A stretch of 64,000 bases of DNA from Caulobacteraceae bacterium (GCA_030446805.1 JAUJMO010000002.1:473787-537786), one strand, 5' to 3'. Counted from the stretch's first letter, positions 30,017 through 39,490 are shown. Notes: generated by a model from the sequence alone, not told the origin. A program made the numbers and translations.

Positions 30017-30093
30017 GGGCGCTGTTTAACCTCGATCTCGCGGGCGCCAAGCCGGCTTGCCCCCGGCCGCGCCGCCGGGGCATGAGGGCGACC

Positions 30094-30987
30094 ATGCATC
30101 CGTCCGCGCTTGTGATCGGTCGAACCGGCCAACTCGCCCGCGAGCTCGCGCGCGCGCCTTTCCGCTTTCAGCCGGTTTTCCTCGGACGCGAGGAGGTGGA
30201 CCTGACCCGGCCGGAGGAGGCCGCCGCGGCGGTGGAGCGGACACGGCCCGCTCTGGTGGTGTTGGCCGCGGCCTATACGGGGGTGGACCGGGCGGAAAGC
30301 GAGCCGGAAGCGGCGCGGCTGGCCAATACGGTGGCGCCCGGCGTGGTGGCCGAAACATGCGCGCGAGTCGGGGCGGCGCTGGTTCACGTGTCCACGGACA
30401 TGGTCTTCGATGGCGCCAAGGACCGCCCCTATGTCGAGACCGACCCTCCCGCGCCCCTGGGCGTCTACGGCCAGACCAAGCTGGACGGCGAGCTCCGGGT
30501 TCTGGAGAGCGGTGCGCGCGCAGCGGTGGTGCGGACCTCCTGGGTGTTCGGCGCGTCCGGCGCCAACTTCGTGCAGCTCGTGCTCCGGCTGGCGGCGCAG
30601 GGGGGCGAGATGCGGATCGTGGGGGATCAGGTGGGGCGGCCGACCGGGGGCGGCGATCTGGCCCGGGCGGTCTGGGCCCTGGGCGATCTCCTGGTCGCGG
30701 GCGAGGCCGCGGCCGAGGGCCTGTTCCATTACGCCGGCGCCGATGACGCCACCCGGTCGGAGCTGGCCGAGGCCATCGTGGCCGGATCCGCGGCGCGGGG
30801 CGGACCCGCCGCACGGGTGCTTCCGATCGCCACGGCCGACTACCCCACGCCCGCCAGGCGACCGCTGAACGCCCGCCTCGACTCGGGGCGGCTGAACCGC
30901 CTGGGCGTGGCTTCCCGGCCCTGGCGCCCGGTGCTGGACGAGGCGCTGGACGAACTGCTGGGCCCCCGGACACGGGACGTCTCCTGA
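30094..30987 (+). CDS. rmlD: dTDP-4-dehydrorhamnose reductase
   Basis: The ~297-residue extended short-chain reductase makes dTDP-L-rhamnose. It has an N-terminal nucleotide-binding VIGRTGQLARELA, DVVFDG-type STDMVFDGAKDRPY, the YxxxK pair in YGQTKLDGE, and a C-terminal RRPLNARLDSGRL. ATG 30094 is preferred over ATG 30082 because GAGGG lies six bases upstream of it. The final substrate specificity (rhamnose versus a related 6-deoxyhexose) is inferred from the neighbouring rmlC. Confidence 0.92.
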   Translation: MHPSALVIGRTGQLARELARAPFRFQPVFLGREEVDLTRPEEAAAAVERTRPALVVLAAAYTGVDRAESEPEAARLANTVAPGVVAETCARVGAALVHVSTDMVFDGAKDRPYVETDPPAPLGVYGQTKLDGELRVLESGARAAVVRTSWVFGASGANFVQLVLRLAAQGGEMRIVGDQVGRPTGGGDLARAVWALGDLLVAGEAAAEGLFHYAGADDATRSELAEAIVAGSAARGGPAARVLPIATADYPTPARRPLNARLDSGRLNRLGVASRPWRPVLDEALDELLGPRTRDVS

Positions 30988-31119
30988 AGGCTTTCCCTGG
31001 TCCCGGCGGTGCGGCTCCGCGACGCGGGCTGATCCCCATCGTGCAGGGTCGGTCGGGGCGCGACGCGGCCAACGCGATCAGCGCCGTCTGAGCTGGGCCC
31101 GGGCGGAACCGCGGCTTCA

Positions 31120-31148
31120 TTGACACGCTAGGTGCGGTTCACTAGTTC
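31120..31148 (+). promoter_or_regulatory. Candidate promoter of the wzm-wzt operon
   Basis: A perfect -35 hexamer TTGACA at 31120-31125 is followed after 17 bases by TAGTTC at 31143-31148, about 115 bases upstream of the exporter permease start. The -10 match is weak. The rest of the 278-base gap between rmlD and the permease shows no recognisable gene. Confidence 0.4.
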
Positions 31149-31265
31149 GGCGGCGCGCGCAGCTCCGGTGGGACGCGGCGCCGGCGCGCGCGACCAACTC
31201 CGCTCGGGCCTAAGCGACGCCGAACGCGGGCTTCGGCGTGAGCGGAACGGAACGGGTGTCGTCCA

Positions 31266-32063
31266 ATGCGTAATCGCAGTCCTCTCGCCGCCGCCGTGGG
31301 CGACCTCAGCGAGGGCCTCCGCCTTTCCCCGGTGTGGTGGCGGCTCGGCCTGGAGCAGACCTACAGACGTTATCAAAGGACGCTGCTTGGCCCGTTCTGG
31401 ATCGCGGGCGCCATGCTCACCACGGGACTGTCCCTGTCCTTCGTCTTCGGGTCCCTTCTGGGCGGAAGCTGGCGGGAGTCGATGCCGCACATCCTGGGCG
31501 GCGTGCTCTGCTGGTCCCTGGTGTCCGGCATCGTCGCCGAGGGCGCCAACACCTACATGGGGGCGGCGGGCATGATGCAGGTCCAGCGGCTTCCCCTGAG
31601 CTTCTACTCCCTGTTGTCAGCCAACCGCATCCTGATCAACTTTCTGCACCAGATCGTGGCGTTCTGGGCGGTCATGGCGCTGTTCAAGCTGCTCACCGTT
31701 CCGCACTGGACCTTGGTGCTCGCCATTCCCCTTGTGGCGCTGACCGGCTTCTTTCTTTCGATTCCGGTGGCCATGATCTCCACCCGCTACCGCGACATCG
31801 GCTTCATGATCGGCCTGTTCTTCGGCGCCCTGTTCCTGCTCACGCCGGTGTTCTGGAGCCGCGCCCAGCTTCAGCCCGACAAGCGCTGGATCGCCGACTA
31901 CAATCCGTTCTCGCACCTGCTTGAGATCATCCGTCAGCCCTTCCTGGGACAGGCTGCGCCCTTGCTGAACTGGTATGCGTCTTTCGCGACCCTGGGCGTG
32001 GGTGTGGTCCTGGCGGTGACCTGCCTGGCCTTGTTCCGCAAGCGCGTAATCTTCTGGTTGTGA
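31266..32063 (+). CDS. wzm: Polysaccharide ABC exporter permease (Wzm/KpsM type)
   Basis: The 265-residue protein has six membrane segments in the ABC-2 arrangement. The N-terminal WWRLGLEQTYRRYQRTLLGPFWI is the amphipathic entry helix of O-antigen exporters. It would form the channel that moves undecaprenyl-linked or lipid-linked glycan across the inner membrane. The ATPase gene follows 10 bases later. Family assignment is firm; whether the cargo is O-antigen, capsule or holdfast-like glycan is not shown. Confidence 0.92.
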   Translation: MRNRSPLAAAVGDLSEGLRLSPVWWRLGLEQTYRRYQRTLLGPFWIAGAMLTTGLSLSFVFGSLLGGSWRESMPHILGGVLCWSLVSGIVAEGANTYMGAAGMMQVQRLPLSFYSLLSANRILINFLHQIVAFWAVMALFKLLTVPHWTLVLAIPLVALTGFFLSIPVAMISTRYRDIGFMIGLFFGALFLLTPVFWSRAQLQPDKRWIADYNPFSHLLEIIRQPFLGQAAPLLNWYASFATLGVGVVLAVTCLALFRKRVIFWL

Positions 32064-32073
32064 CGGGAGCGGT

Positions 32074-32823
32074 ATGGTGAGCACGTCCCTTGAGCTGTTC
32101 GGCGTCACGCTCGACTATCCAGTCTACAGCGTCCGCGCCAAGTCCCTGCGCTCCTCGGTGATGAACCTGGCCGTGGGCGGCCGCCTGATGAAGGACCAGA
32201 GCGACACGGCCGTGGTCCGGGCCCTGTCCAACATCGCCTTCAAGATCGAGGAAGGCGACCGGCTGGCCATCATCGGGCACAACGGGGCGGGCAAGACGAC
32301 CCTGTTGAAGGTGATCGCCGGCATCTTCGAGCCCACCGAAGGCGTGGTGGACGTCAAGGGGCGCCTCACCTCGATGATCGCGGTGGGTCTGGGCATGGAT
32401 CCCGAGGCCTCTGGGATCCAGAACATCTACAACATGGCCCTGATGCGGTTGGTCCGCAAAAGCGTTATCAAGGAGCGCATCCCCTCCATCGTGGAGTTCG
32501 CCGAGCTGGGCGCCTTCATCAATCTGCCTGTGCGGACCTATTCGGCCGGCATGGTCGCGCGGCTGAACTTCGGCGTGGCCACCGAACTGGACGCGGATAT
32601 CCTGGTGCTGGATGAGTGGATGGGGGCCGGAGACGCGGCGTTCCACGACAAGGCGGCCAAACGCATGGAGCGTTTCGTGGCCAGCGCCAAGATGATCGTG
32701 GTGGGCACCCACGACCTCGGCCTCGTGCGGCACGTGTGCAACAAGGTGTGCGTGCTGGACGGCGGCCGGATGAGCTACTTCGGCCCGGTGGAAGAGTATT
32801 TCGAACGCCTCGAGGCGGCCTGA
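32074..32823 (+). CDS. wzt: Polysaccharide ABC exporter ATPase (Wzt/KpsT type, short)
   Basis: The 249-residue protein has Walker A GHNGAGKTT (about residues 70-78), a signature TYSAGMVARLNFGVAT and Walker B ILVLDEWMGAGDAAF, all typical of glycan exporters. It ends directly after the nucleotide-binding domain and has no C-terminal carbohydrate-binding extension like that of O9a-type Wzt. Export should therefore not depend on recognition of a capped chain end. Confidence 0.93.
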   Translation: MVSTSLELFGVTLDYPVYSVRAKSLRSSVMNLAVGGRLMKDQSDTAVVRALSNIAFKIEEGDRLAIIGHNGAGKTTLLKVIAGIFEPTEGVVDVKGRLTSMIAVGLGMDPEASGIQNIYNMALMRLVRKSVIKERIPSIVEFAELGAFINLPVRTYSAGMVARLNFGVATELDADILVLDEWMGAGDAAFHDKAAKRMERFVASAKMIVVGTHDLGLVRHVCNKVCVLDGGRMSYFGPVEEYFERLEAA

Positions 32824-32836
32824 GCCCGGCCGGCCC

Positions 32837-35326
32837 GTGGAGGCCTCGCGCCCGCCCCCCGATCTGAAGCCCCGATCCCAGGTCCGGGCGGCGGGAGCGT
32901 CTCCGGACGGGCCGGTGTTCGAGGCCACGGGGGACGATCCCCAGATGACCTGGACGGCCACGGACGCGGACGGCCTCGGCGCTCATCCGGCGGTGCGCAT
33001 CCGCGCGGGCCTGCGGGCGCTGGAAGGGCGTCTGGTCGAGCCCTGCGTTTATGTCGACTGGGGCGACGGCTGGACGGAGGAGACCCGGGTTCGGCTGCGT
33101 CCGTCGGGGGGCGACAACTATACGGCCGTGGCTCAGAGCAATGCGGGCGCCTGCCGAAGCGTGCGGCTGGATCCCTCGGCGGCGCCCTGCCGGTTCGTGG
33201 TCACCGGCTTTTCAGTCGAGCCTTCCGGCGAGCCCAGCGAACACCTGCGGCGGCTGACGCCGCAGCGGCGGGCGCTGAGGAGCGCGGTTCGGCGATTGCC
33301 CGTGCCGGTGCAGAGCCTCCTGCGGGCCGGGCGCGACCTGATCGGCGGCGATCCCAAGAAGCGCGCCGACGCGCGGCGGCGGCTGGGGCGCAGATTTCGC
33401 CTCAACATCGGCGGGACGGACCCATGGCGCGAGGCGTGGGTGCATGGCTTCGAGGTCGCCCGGAACCTGCGCAGCCCGCACTATGCCGCGCCCTTGCTCA
33501 AGCCGCCGGTGCGGACGGCGCAGACGCCGACTCTGGTGGCCTTTCACCTGCCGCAGTTCCATCCCTTCCCCGAGAACGACGCTTGGTGGGGTAAGGGCTT
33601 CACCGAATGGACCAATGTGTCCAAGGCCACGCCTCAGTTCCGCGGGCACTATCAACCGCGGCTGCCGTCCGACCTGGGCTGGTACGACCTGCGCCTTCCG
33701 GACGTGCTGCGGGAGCAGGCGGCCTTGGCCGAGCGGGCGGGGGTGGGGGCTTTCTGCTTCCATTACTATTGGTTCGGGGGACGTCGGCTGCTGCAAGGGC
33801 CGCTGGACGCCTTTGCGGGGGACGAGACCATCGGCCTGCCGTTCTGCTTGTGCTGGGCCAATGAGAACTGGACGCGGCGGTGGGACGGCAAGGAGAGCGA
33901 GCTGCTGATGACGCAGCAGCACTCGCCGGAGGACGACCGCGCGGTGCTGGACGACCTGGGGCGGTACATGCGCCATCCGCGCTATCTGCGGGTGGGGGGA
34001 CGGCCGGTGCTGGTGGTCTACCGGCCGGACATCCTGCCGGACGCGGCGGCCACGACCGCGCGATGGCGCGAGCGTGCGCGGCGGACGGGGTTGGGCGAGT
34101 TGTTCCTGCTCTGCTCCAACGCCTTCGGGTTCGCCGACTATGCCGGCTTCGGGTTCGACGGCCTAGTGGAGTTCCCGCCCCACGCCATCAGCACGGGCGA
34201 GATCACGGAGGATGTGGAGCCGCTGAACGCCCAGCCCGGCGGGCGGGTCTACCACTATCCCACGGTGGCCGACGCTCAGATCGCCGAGCTGCGCGAGCGC
34301 GAGGATCCCCGGTTCCTGCCGGGCGTGATGCCCTCCTGGGACAACGAAGCGCGGCGGCCGGGCCGGGGACACGCTTTCCACGAGGCCGCGCCGGAGCCTT
34401 ACTGGCGCTGGTTGTCGGAGGCTCTGGCGACCTCGCGGCGGCTCGCGCCGCCCGACGAGCGGCTGGTGTTCATCAACGCCTGGAACGAATGGGCGGAGGG
34501 CGCCTATCTCGAGCCGGACCGCTGGTTCGGACACGGCTTCCTCCAGGCCACGCATGCGGCGGTGCAAAGCCAGGGGCCGCGGCTGGCGCTGGACCATCCC
34601 TTGCTGACGAACTCGCAGGAGAACTTTTGCAAACAGACGGAAGTCGCGGCCATTGTTCATGTTTTCTATCCTGAGCTCATCGACTGGTTCGGCGAACGGC
34701 TCGGTGGGCGCGACGACCTCGACCTGCTGGTGACCGTTCCGGACCTGTGGTCCGAGGCGGAGCTGGCTCGGTTGGCGGCCGCCCTGCCCGGGGCGCGGCT
34801 GCAGGCCGTCGAGAACCGCGGACGGGACATCCTGCCCTTCATGGCCGGGCTCAGGACCGCTCTCGCCCTGGGTCATCCCTTGTTCGTAAAGCTGCACTCC
34901 AAACGCTCGCCGCACACCGCGGACGGAGACGAGTGGCGCGACCGACTGGTCACCGAAGCGATCGGAGACGGCGCGGCCGATCGCGCGCGGGCGAGCTTCG
35001 CAACCGACTCCCAGCTTGGAATGCTGGCGGCTGCAGAGGCGAGGATGACCCTGAGCGCGCCCGGTGTGATGCACAACAACGCGGAAACCATGACCCGCCT
35101 GGCCCGCATGCTGGACGCCCGCTTCGACGAGTCCACGGAATTCGCCGCCGGCTCCATGTTCTGGGGGCGCACGGCGGCCTTCGCGCGCCTGGCGGACCTC
35201 ACGGCCGAGCGGCTGGCTGTGGAGCCCGAACTCGGCCGCATCGACGGCACGGTGGCGCACGGGTTGGAGCGGCTCATGGGAGCGGTGGCGCAAGCCTCAG
35301 GCTATCGGGTCAGCTTCCAACTCTGA
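32837..35326 (+). CDS. WbsX-like (GH99-type) and RgpF-like domain fusion protein
   Basis: The 829-residue protein has three parts. Residues 1 to about 225 are Arg- and Pro-rich without a recognised domain. About 231-570 match the WbsX/GH99-like family (FHLPQFHPFPENDAWWGKGF, FCFHYYWFGG, INAWNEWAEGAYLEPD). About 604-829 match rhamnan synthesis protein F (VENRGRDILPFM, FVKLHSKRSPH, EWRDRL and APGVMHNN). By family knowledge these act in cell-surface glycan assembly. GTG 32837 lies 13 bases after the wzt stop. Conserved acidic residues of the WbsX part appear intact. Confidence 0.87.
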   Translation: MEASRPPPDLKPRSQVRAAGASPDGPVFEATGDDPQMTWTATDADGLGAHPAVRIRAGLRALEGRLVEPCVYVDWGDGWTEETRVRLRPSGGDNYTAVAQSNAGACRSVRLDPSAAPCRFVVTGFSVEPSGEPSEHLRRLTPQRRALRSAVRRLPVPVQSLLRAGRDLIGGDPKKRADARRRLGRRFRLNIGGTDPWREAWVHGFEVARNLRSPHYAAPLLKPPVRTAQTPTLVAFHLPQFHPFPENDAWWGKGFTEWTNVSKATPQFRGHYQPRLPSDLGWYDLRLPDVLREQAALAERAGVGAFCFHYYWFGGRRLLQGPLDAFAGDETIGLPFCLCWANENWTRRWDGKESELLMTQQHSPEDDRAVLDDLGRYMRHPRYLRVGGRPVLVVYRPDILPDAAATTARWRERARRTGLGELFLLCSNAFGFADYAGFGFDGLVEFPPHAISTGEITEDVEPLNAQPGGRVYHYPTVADAQIAELREREDPRFLPGVMPSWDNEARRPGRGHAFHEAAPEPYWRWLSEALATSRRLAPPDERLVFINAWNEWAEGAYLEPDRWFGHGFLQATHAAVQSQGPRLALDHPLLTNSQENFCKQTEVAAIVHVFYPELIDWFGERLGGRDDLDLLVTVPDLWSEAELARLAAALPGARLQAVENRGRDILPFMAGLRTALALGHPLFVKLHSKRSPHTADGDEWRDRLVTEAIGDGAADRARASFATDSQLGMLAAAEARMTLSAPGVMHNNAETMTRLARMLDARFDESTEFAAGSMFWGRTAAFARLADLTAERLAVEPELGRIDGTVAHGLERLMGAVAQASGYRVSFQL

Positions 35327-35348
35327 GGCCGCGGGTTCCGGTCCTGGC

Positions 35349-38300
35349 TCACCTGGCCGTCGCCCTGGCCGACTTTCCGGGGAGGCTTGGAGCGTTGCGC
35401 AGGACGTTTTCGCGTTTGCGTCGCCAGGCGTCCAGGTTCACCGTCCGACCTTCGGTCTCGGCCAGCACGCGGCGGTAAAGGGCGGCCACGTCGCGGGCCT
35501 GGTCGGCGGCGGTGCGAAGCTGGGGACGCATCGCGGGAGAGGTGAGGTAGGTTGCAGGTTGGGCGTCGATGGCGCGCAGTGCGTCGAGCAGGCCCTCCAC
35601 GGTGGAGACGTCGATTACGAAGCCGTTCACGCCGGGAGTTATGTCCTCACCCAGGGCGCCGCGGTCGCTCGCGACCACCCAGCAGCCAGCCTGGAGCGCC
35701 TCGCGGGCCACCAGTCCGAAGGACTCCGGCCAGATGGAGGGGGTCAGCAGGACGTCGGTCTCGGCGTACAGTTCGTGCACCCGTTGCTGGGGCAGCTTTC
35801 CGATGATGCGCACGGGGGTGCCGCCCCAGAGCTGGCGCTCCACGGAGCCGCCCGCGCGGGCGTGGTCGATGACGGTAAGCTCCAGGTTGCGGAAGTCGGC
35901 GCCTTTCAGAGCCGCCTGCACCAGGTGAAAGCCCTTATGCTTGGTGGTGTTGCCCACGTGGGCCAGCCGCACGCGGGCGGAGCTGGACGGGCGGCGCTGG
36001 ACCGCCGGCGCCGGCGGCACGCCGTTGGGCACGGCGATGGCCCGGTCGAAGCCGCAGTCGCGATGCATGCGGGCGAAGGTCTCCGAAACGCCGAGCACGG
36101 CTTCAGCGCCGCCCAAGGCCTGCGTCAGCACCCGGCGGCGCTCGATGGATTGAGCCAGGGACACACCAGACGGAGGGTCGCGCGGGAAATCCTCGCAGGG
36201 CTGGCGCACCCGGCCCTTCTCGTCCACCAGGAAGTGATAGTCGGACAGCCACCAAGCGTCATGGGTGGTCACCAGATAGGGGACGCCGGCCTCACGGCAG
36301 GCTTGAACCACCGAGGCAGTGAGGCGCTGGGCGGCGTGGAAGTGGACCAGGTCCGGGCGCCAGGACTCGAGAATGTCGGCGAACTTGTCGCCGACGTGCT
36401 CGTTCTCCGGCCGCCAATCCATGTTGGGCTCCAACGGCGTGCTGATCCGCTGCACGGACACACCCCGGTAGTCGTCGACGCGGAGTCGGTGTGGGAGCGG
36501 CACGTCGTGATCGGTGGTCACCACGGCGAAGTCGAACTCGTCGCGCTCCGGACCGTCCAGCCAAGCATCCAGATTGTTGTGCAGCACCCGGGTGGCGCCG
36601 CCGATGCTCTGGGGCGGAAACCAGACATTGGCCAGGAGAATGCGCGGCTTGGCCCCGGGTTGGCGTCCCGGGGGGCGCGGGCGACGGCGTTCGTACGCGG
36701 GTTGCAGCAGGGCTTCCAGTCGGGCGGCGTTGGCCGGGCGGCTGTAGCGGTCGGCCGCTTTGGCGTGCGCGGCGGCTCCGATCCGGGCGCGCAGTTCGCG
36801 ATCATCGGTCAGCCGGGTGAGCGCCTGCAGCCACTCCTCGGGCGTGCGCGCGATCAAGGCGTCCCGGCCGTCGTCCAGAACCTCGCAGTACATGGCGGTG
36901 TCGCTGACCACCGAGGGAATGCCGAAGACGGCGGCTTCCAGCCACTTGATCTCGCTTTTGCTGTCGGTGGCCCAGGTGGGTCTGAGCACGGCGAAGCCGA
37001 TGTCGGCGTCGGCCAGCATGGACCACCAACCTTCCGAGCCCGGAACGTAGTCGAAACGGATGATCTGCTCGCGCACTTCGTCGAAGGCGGGATCCAGCGC
37101 CAGATAGCCGACCAAGAGCAGCTTCACGTCCGCGCGTTGTTTCAACAACTGCACCAGGGCGGGGCCGGCCAACTCATTGAAGTCGCTGTTGTGCGCCTTG
37201 GTGCCGCTGGCGTAGGCGATCACGATGGAGGAGTCCCGCCGCACCTTAGCCGGCGGCTCCTCCAGCCAGTCCTCATTGCGGCTGTCCAGGCCGTTCGGCA
37301 GCCAGAACCAGCGGCCGGTGCGGACCAGCGGCTCCACCGCGCGACCGAGCGGGGTGGTGGACACGATCCCGTAATCGGCTTGCTGGATCGCAGCCCGGAA
37401 CAGAGGCACGCCGTAAAGCAGGCCCTCGTAGTCCTCGCGGCTGAGCAGGCCGCCGTAGGACTCCCAGGTGTCGGGATATTCGGCGCTGTCGAAGACAAGG
37501 TCGTCGATCTCGTAATAGAGCGGCACCTCCAGCTTGCGGGCGGCGGTCATGGCCCGCATCACCGAAGGCCAGGCTGGCAGGCGGAAGATGATGGCCGCCG
37601 CAGCGCCGGGCAGGGCGGAGATGAAGTCGCGCCATTCGTGCAAGGCGTAGAAGGTCACCGGGCGTCCCGCGAGCGCGAACAGCTCGGCCTTTTGCTCGAT
37701 GCGGTAGTGGGTGCAGACGCGCAGATCGTAGCTGGCCAGGACCACCACCCGGCCTTCGGGAGAGGCGGGCAGGGGGGCGCCGATCGGGTCCAGTCGCTCC
37801 CAAAGGGCGGCCGCTTCCGCTGCGATGCGCTCGATGTGCCTGTCGGCGCGGGCGCGCCCGTCCGGTCGGCCGTAAAGCTGGCGGGCGCGGCGGGTCCGGG
37901 CGGCGAAGCGGGCTTCCGCCAACTGCTCAACCGCGTCGCGCCAAGCGGGTTCTCCGGAGACGGAGCCCAGGCCCAGGGCGAGCAGCGCTTCGGCCGCGCG
38001 GAAGGCGCCCAGCTTGGCGGCGGCCTTGCTGCCATTGACGAAGGTCCAGACCTCCGCACCCGGGAAGCTGGCCGCTTCGCTGAACAGGGCCAGGGCTTCG
38101 CGCCAGCGCTTGACCCGGTACAGGGCGTCGGCGAGGTGGTGAGTGGTCGGGTAACTGCGGTCGCCCGTGGCCCTGGCGCGCTGGAAGGCGGCGATGGCGG
38201 CCCGGTCGTCCAAACCGCGGAAATGATGGCCCAGCTCGGCCAGGAAGCCGGCGTCCTCGCCGGAGGTGCTCAAGGCCCCGATCTCCGGGGCGCGGCTGAT

Positions 38301-39308
38301 GATTTCCGGCGGCCGGGGTGCGACCTTGGCCGGGACCGGCGGCGCCCCGTCCAACGCCGCCTGATCCACCGGAGTTTGCGGCATCAAGGCGGTTCTTGGG
38401 ACCGTCTTATGCTCCGTCTTCCGCAGAAGGTGTTCAAGCGCGGACCAGCGGTCGCGGCCGGCCTTGGGGTTGCGCGCGACATAGGCTCGCCAGTTGAAGG
38501 CCTCCGGGTACTCGCGCAGGCGTAGCTTGAGCTTGCGCAGCCGCTCCTCCGGCGAGCCGGCCTCGCCCAGCGGCAGGCCCTGGAAGAGCCAGCGCCGGTA
38601 CAGGGCCGGGTCGCTCTCGCCGGCGTGCTTGGGATGGGTCTCGCGGTAGTAGGCCGGGTCAAAGGCGGCGTCGAAGGCTATGGGCGCCAGCCGGTCCAGG
38701 CCGCTGTCCAGGAAGAGTCGTACGGCCGCGAGCTTGTTCGGTACGGGCCCGGCCCAGGACCAGTTGAGCAGCTCGAACTCGTCGGTCTTGAGCCGACGCA
38801 GCCAAGCGCCGCTGGCCACGCCCTGCTGTTCGATGAACTCCGCCCAGGAGCCCACCCGCCCCGAGGCGACGCCGTGTTCGCGGTAGTCGAGCTCCAACTC
38901 GTAGTCGGTGAGGATCTTGTCCGCGAAGTAGAGGCTTCGGTACAGGTCGGCGTCGAATTGCAGATAGGCCCGCTTCTCCGTTCGACCGTTGCGGAGGTAG
39001 TGGTCGGCCGCCTCCCAATCCGTCCTCAGCGCCGCGCGCAGGTCGGCATGCATGGTGCGGTAGACGGCCGGTCTGAAGCCGGGCGGGAGCGGGCCGAGCT
39101 CCTTTTCCAGGGCGGCGACGGCTTCGGCCAGGTTGGCGAACCGTCCCTCCGTTCGACCGTGCGCGGCGTAGTGGGCCCACAGCTGGCCCGGCCCCATGCC
39201 GGCCAGGTCCGCGTGGTGGCTGCGGTAGAAGGCGGCGTCGAAGTGAGCTTCCGGCGGGGAGGTCGCAGGCGCGGGACGCAGGCGCGCCTTGAGGCTTTGC
39301 AGGTTCAT
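35349..39308 (-). CDS. Giant glycosyltransferase with two GT4 domains and N-terminal repeats
   Basis: The 1319-residue protein is multi-domain. Residues 1 to about 310 carry four to five repeats built around F-D-x-x-x-Y-R-x-x-H-x-D-L and H-Y-x-x-x-G-R-x-E-x-R. About 340-500 is an Ala-rich helical region resembling tetratricopeptide repeats. About 510-880 is a first GT4-like domain (YYEIDDLVFD, KSEIKWLEAAVFGIP). About 895-1270 is a second GT4 domain with the EX7E motif PESFGLVAREALQAG. Such proteins build surface polysaccharides. The ATG at 39308 overlaps the stop of the 61-codon rmlA remnant. Confidence 0.88.
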   Translation of the reverse strand: MNLQSLKARLRPAPATSPPEAHFDAAFYRSHHADLAGMGPGQLWAHYAAHGRTEGRFANLAEAVAALEKELGPLPPGFRPAVYRTMHADLRAALRTDWEAADHYLRNGRTEKRAYLQFDADLYRSLYFADKILTDYELELDYREHGVASGRVGSWAEFIEQQGVASGAWLRRLKTDEFELLNWSWAGPVPNKLAAVRLFLDSGLDRLAPIAFDAAFDPAYYRETHPKHAGESDPALYRRWLFQGLPLGEAGSPEERLRKLKLRLREYPEAFNWRAYVARNPKAGRDRWSALEHLLRKTEHKTVPRTALMPQTPVDQAALDGAPPVPAKVAPRPPEIISRAPEIGALSTSGEDAGFLAELGHHFRGLDDRAAIAAFQRARATGDRSYPTTHHLADALYRVKRWREALALFSEAASFPGAEVWTFVNGSKAAAKLGAFRAAEALLALGLGSVSGEPAWRDAVEQLAEARFAARTRRARQLYGRPDGRARADRHIERIAAEAAALWERLDPIGAPLPASPEGRVVVLASYDLRVCTHYRIEQKAELFALAGRPVTFYALHEWRDFISALPGAAAAIIFRLPAWPSVMRAMTAARKLEVPLYYEIDDLVFDSAEYPDTWESYGGLLSREDYEGLLYGVPLFRAAIQQADYGIVSTTPLGRAVEPLVRTGRWFWLPNGLDSRNEDWLEEPPAKVRRDSSIVIAYASGTKAHNSDFNELAGPALVQLLKQRADVKLLLVGYLALDPAFDEVREQIIRFDYVPGSEGWWSMLADADIGFAVLRPTWATDSKSEIKWLEAAVFGIPSVVSDTAMYCEVLDDGRDALIARTPEEWLQALTRLTDDRELRARIGAAAHAKAADRYSRPANAARLEALLQPAYERRRPRPPGRQPGAKPRILLANVWFPPQSIGGATRVLHNNLDAWLDGPERDEFDFAVVTTDHDVPLPHRLRVDDYRGVSVQRISTPLEPNMDWRPENEHVGDKFADILESWRPDLVHFHAAQRLTASVVQACREAGVPYLVTTHDAWWLSDYHFLVDEKGRVRQPCEDFPRDPPSGVSLAQSIERRRVLTQALGGAEAVLGVSETFARMHRDCGFDRAIAVPNGVPPAPAVQRRPSSSARVRLAHVGNTTKHKGFHLVQAALKGADFRNLELTVIDHARAGGSVERQLWGGTPVRIIGKLPQQRVHELYAETDVLLTPSIWPESFGLVAREALQAGCWVVASDRGALGEDITPGVNGFVIDVSTVEGLLDALRAIDAQPATYLTSPAMRPQLRTAADQARDVAALYRRVLAETEGRTVNLDAWRRKRENVLRNAPSLPGKSARATAR

Positions 39309-39490
39309 GCGGCCGACCCGTTCGCAGGCGGGCGCGCTTTGCGCCCGAGAAACGGCGGCAAGGACTGAATGTAGCCGCAGGGACGCGGCCAGGGCGACGC
39401 GGGCGCGCGTTCAGCCAGCAGTTGCCGGCTGGCGTCGACGGTGATCGACTGTTGGCGCGTGCCGCCGCCGGCCAGGACGATGCCCTTCAT
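39305..39490 (-). pseudogene. rmlA: Truncated rmlA remnant forming a 61-codon leader ORF
   Basis: A strong ribosome-binding sequence (GGGAGGGGGT read on the - strand) precedes ATG 39490. The first 25 codons read MKGIVLAGGGTRQQSITVDA then SRQLL, clearly the N-terminus of glucose-1-phosphate thymidylyltransferase (compare MKGIILAGGSGTRLYPIT...SKQLL), with one Ser lost from the GGSGTR loop and QQ in place of the usual residues. After QLL similarity stops and the ORF continues for 36 unrelated codons. Its stop overlaps the start of the 1319-residue gene in ATGA, so it now probably serves as a translational leader. Confidence 0.7.

Noticed and set aside
35559..38525. 988-codon open reading frame on the + strand opposite the giant glycosyltransferase
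   Set aside because: It is a shadow of high G+C coding sequence in the other strand; the - strand frame has clear GT4 motifs.
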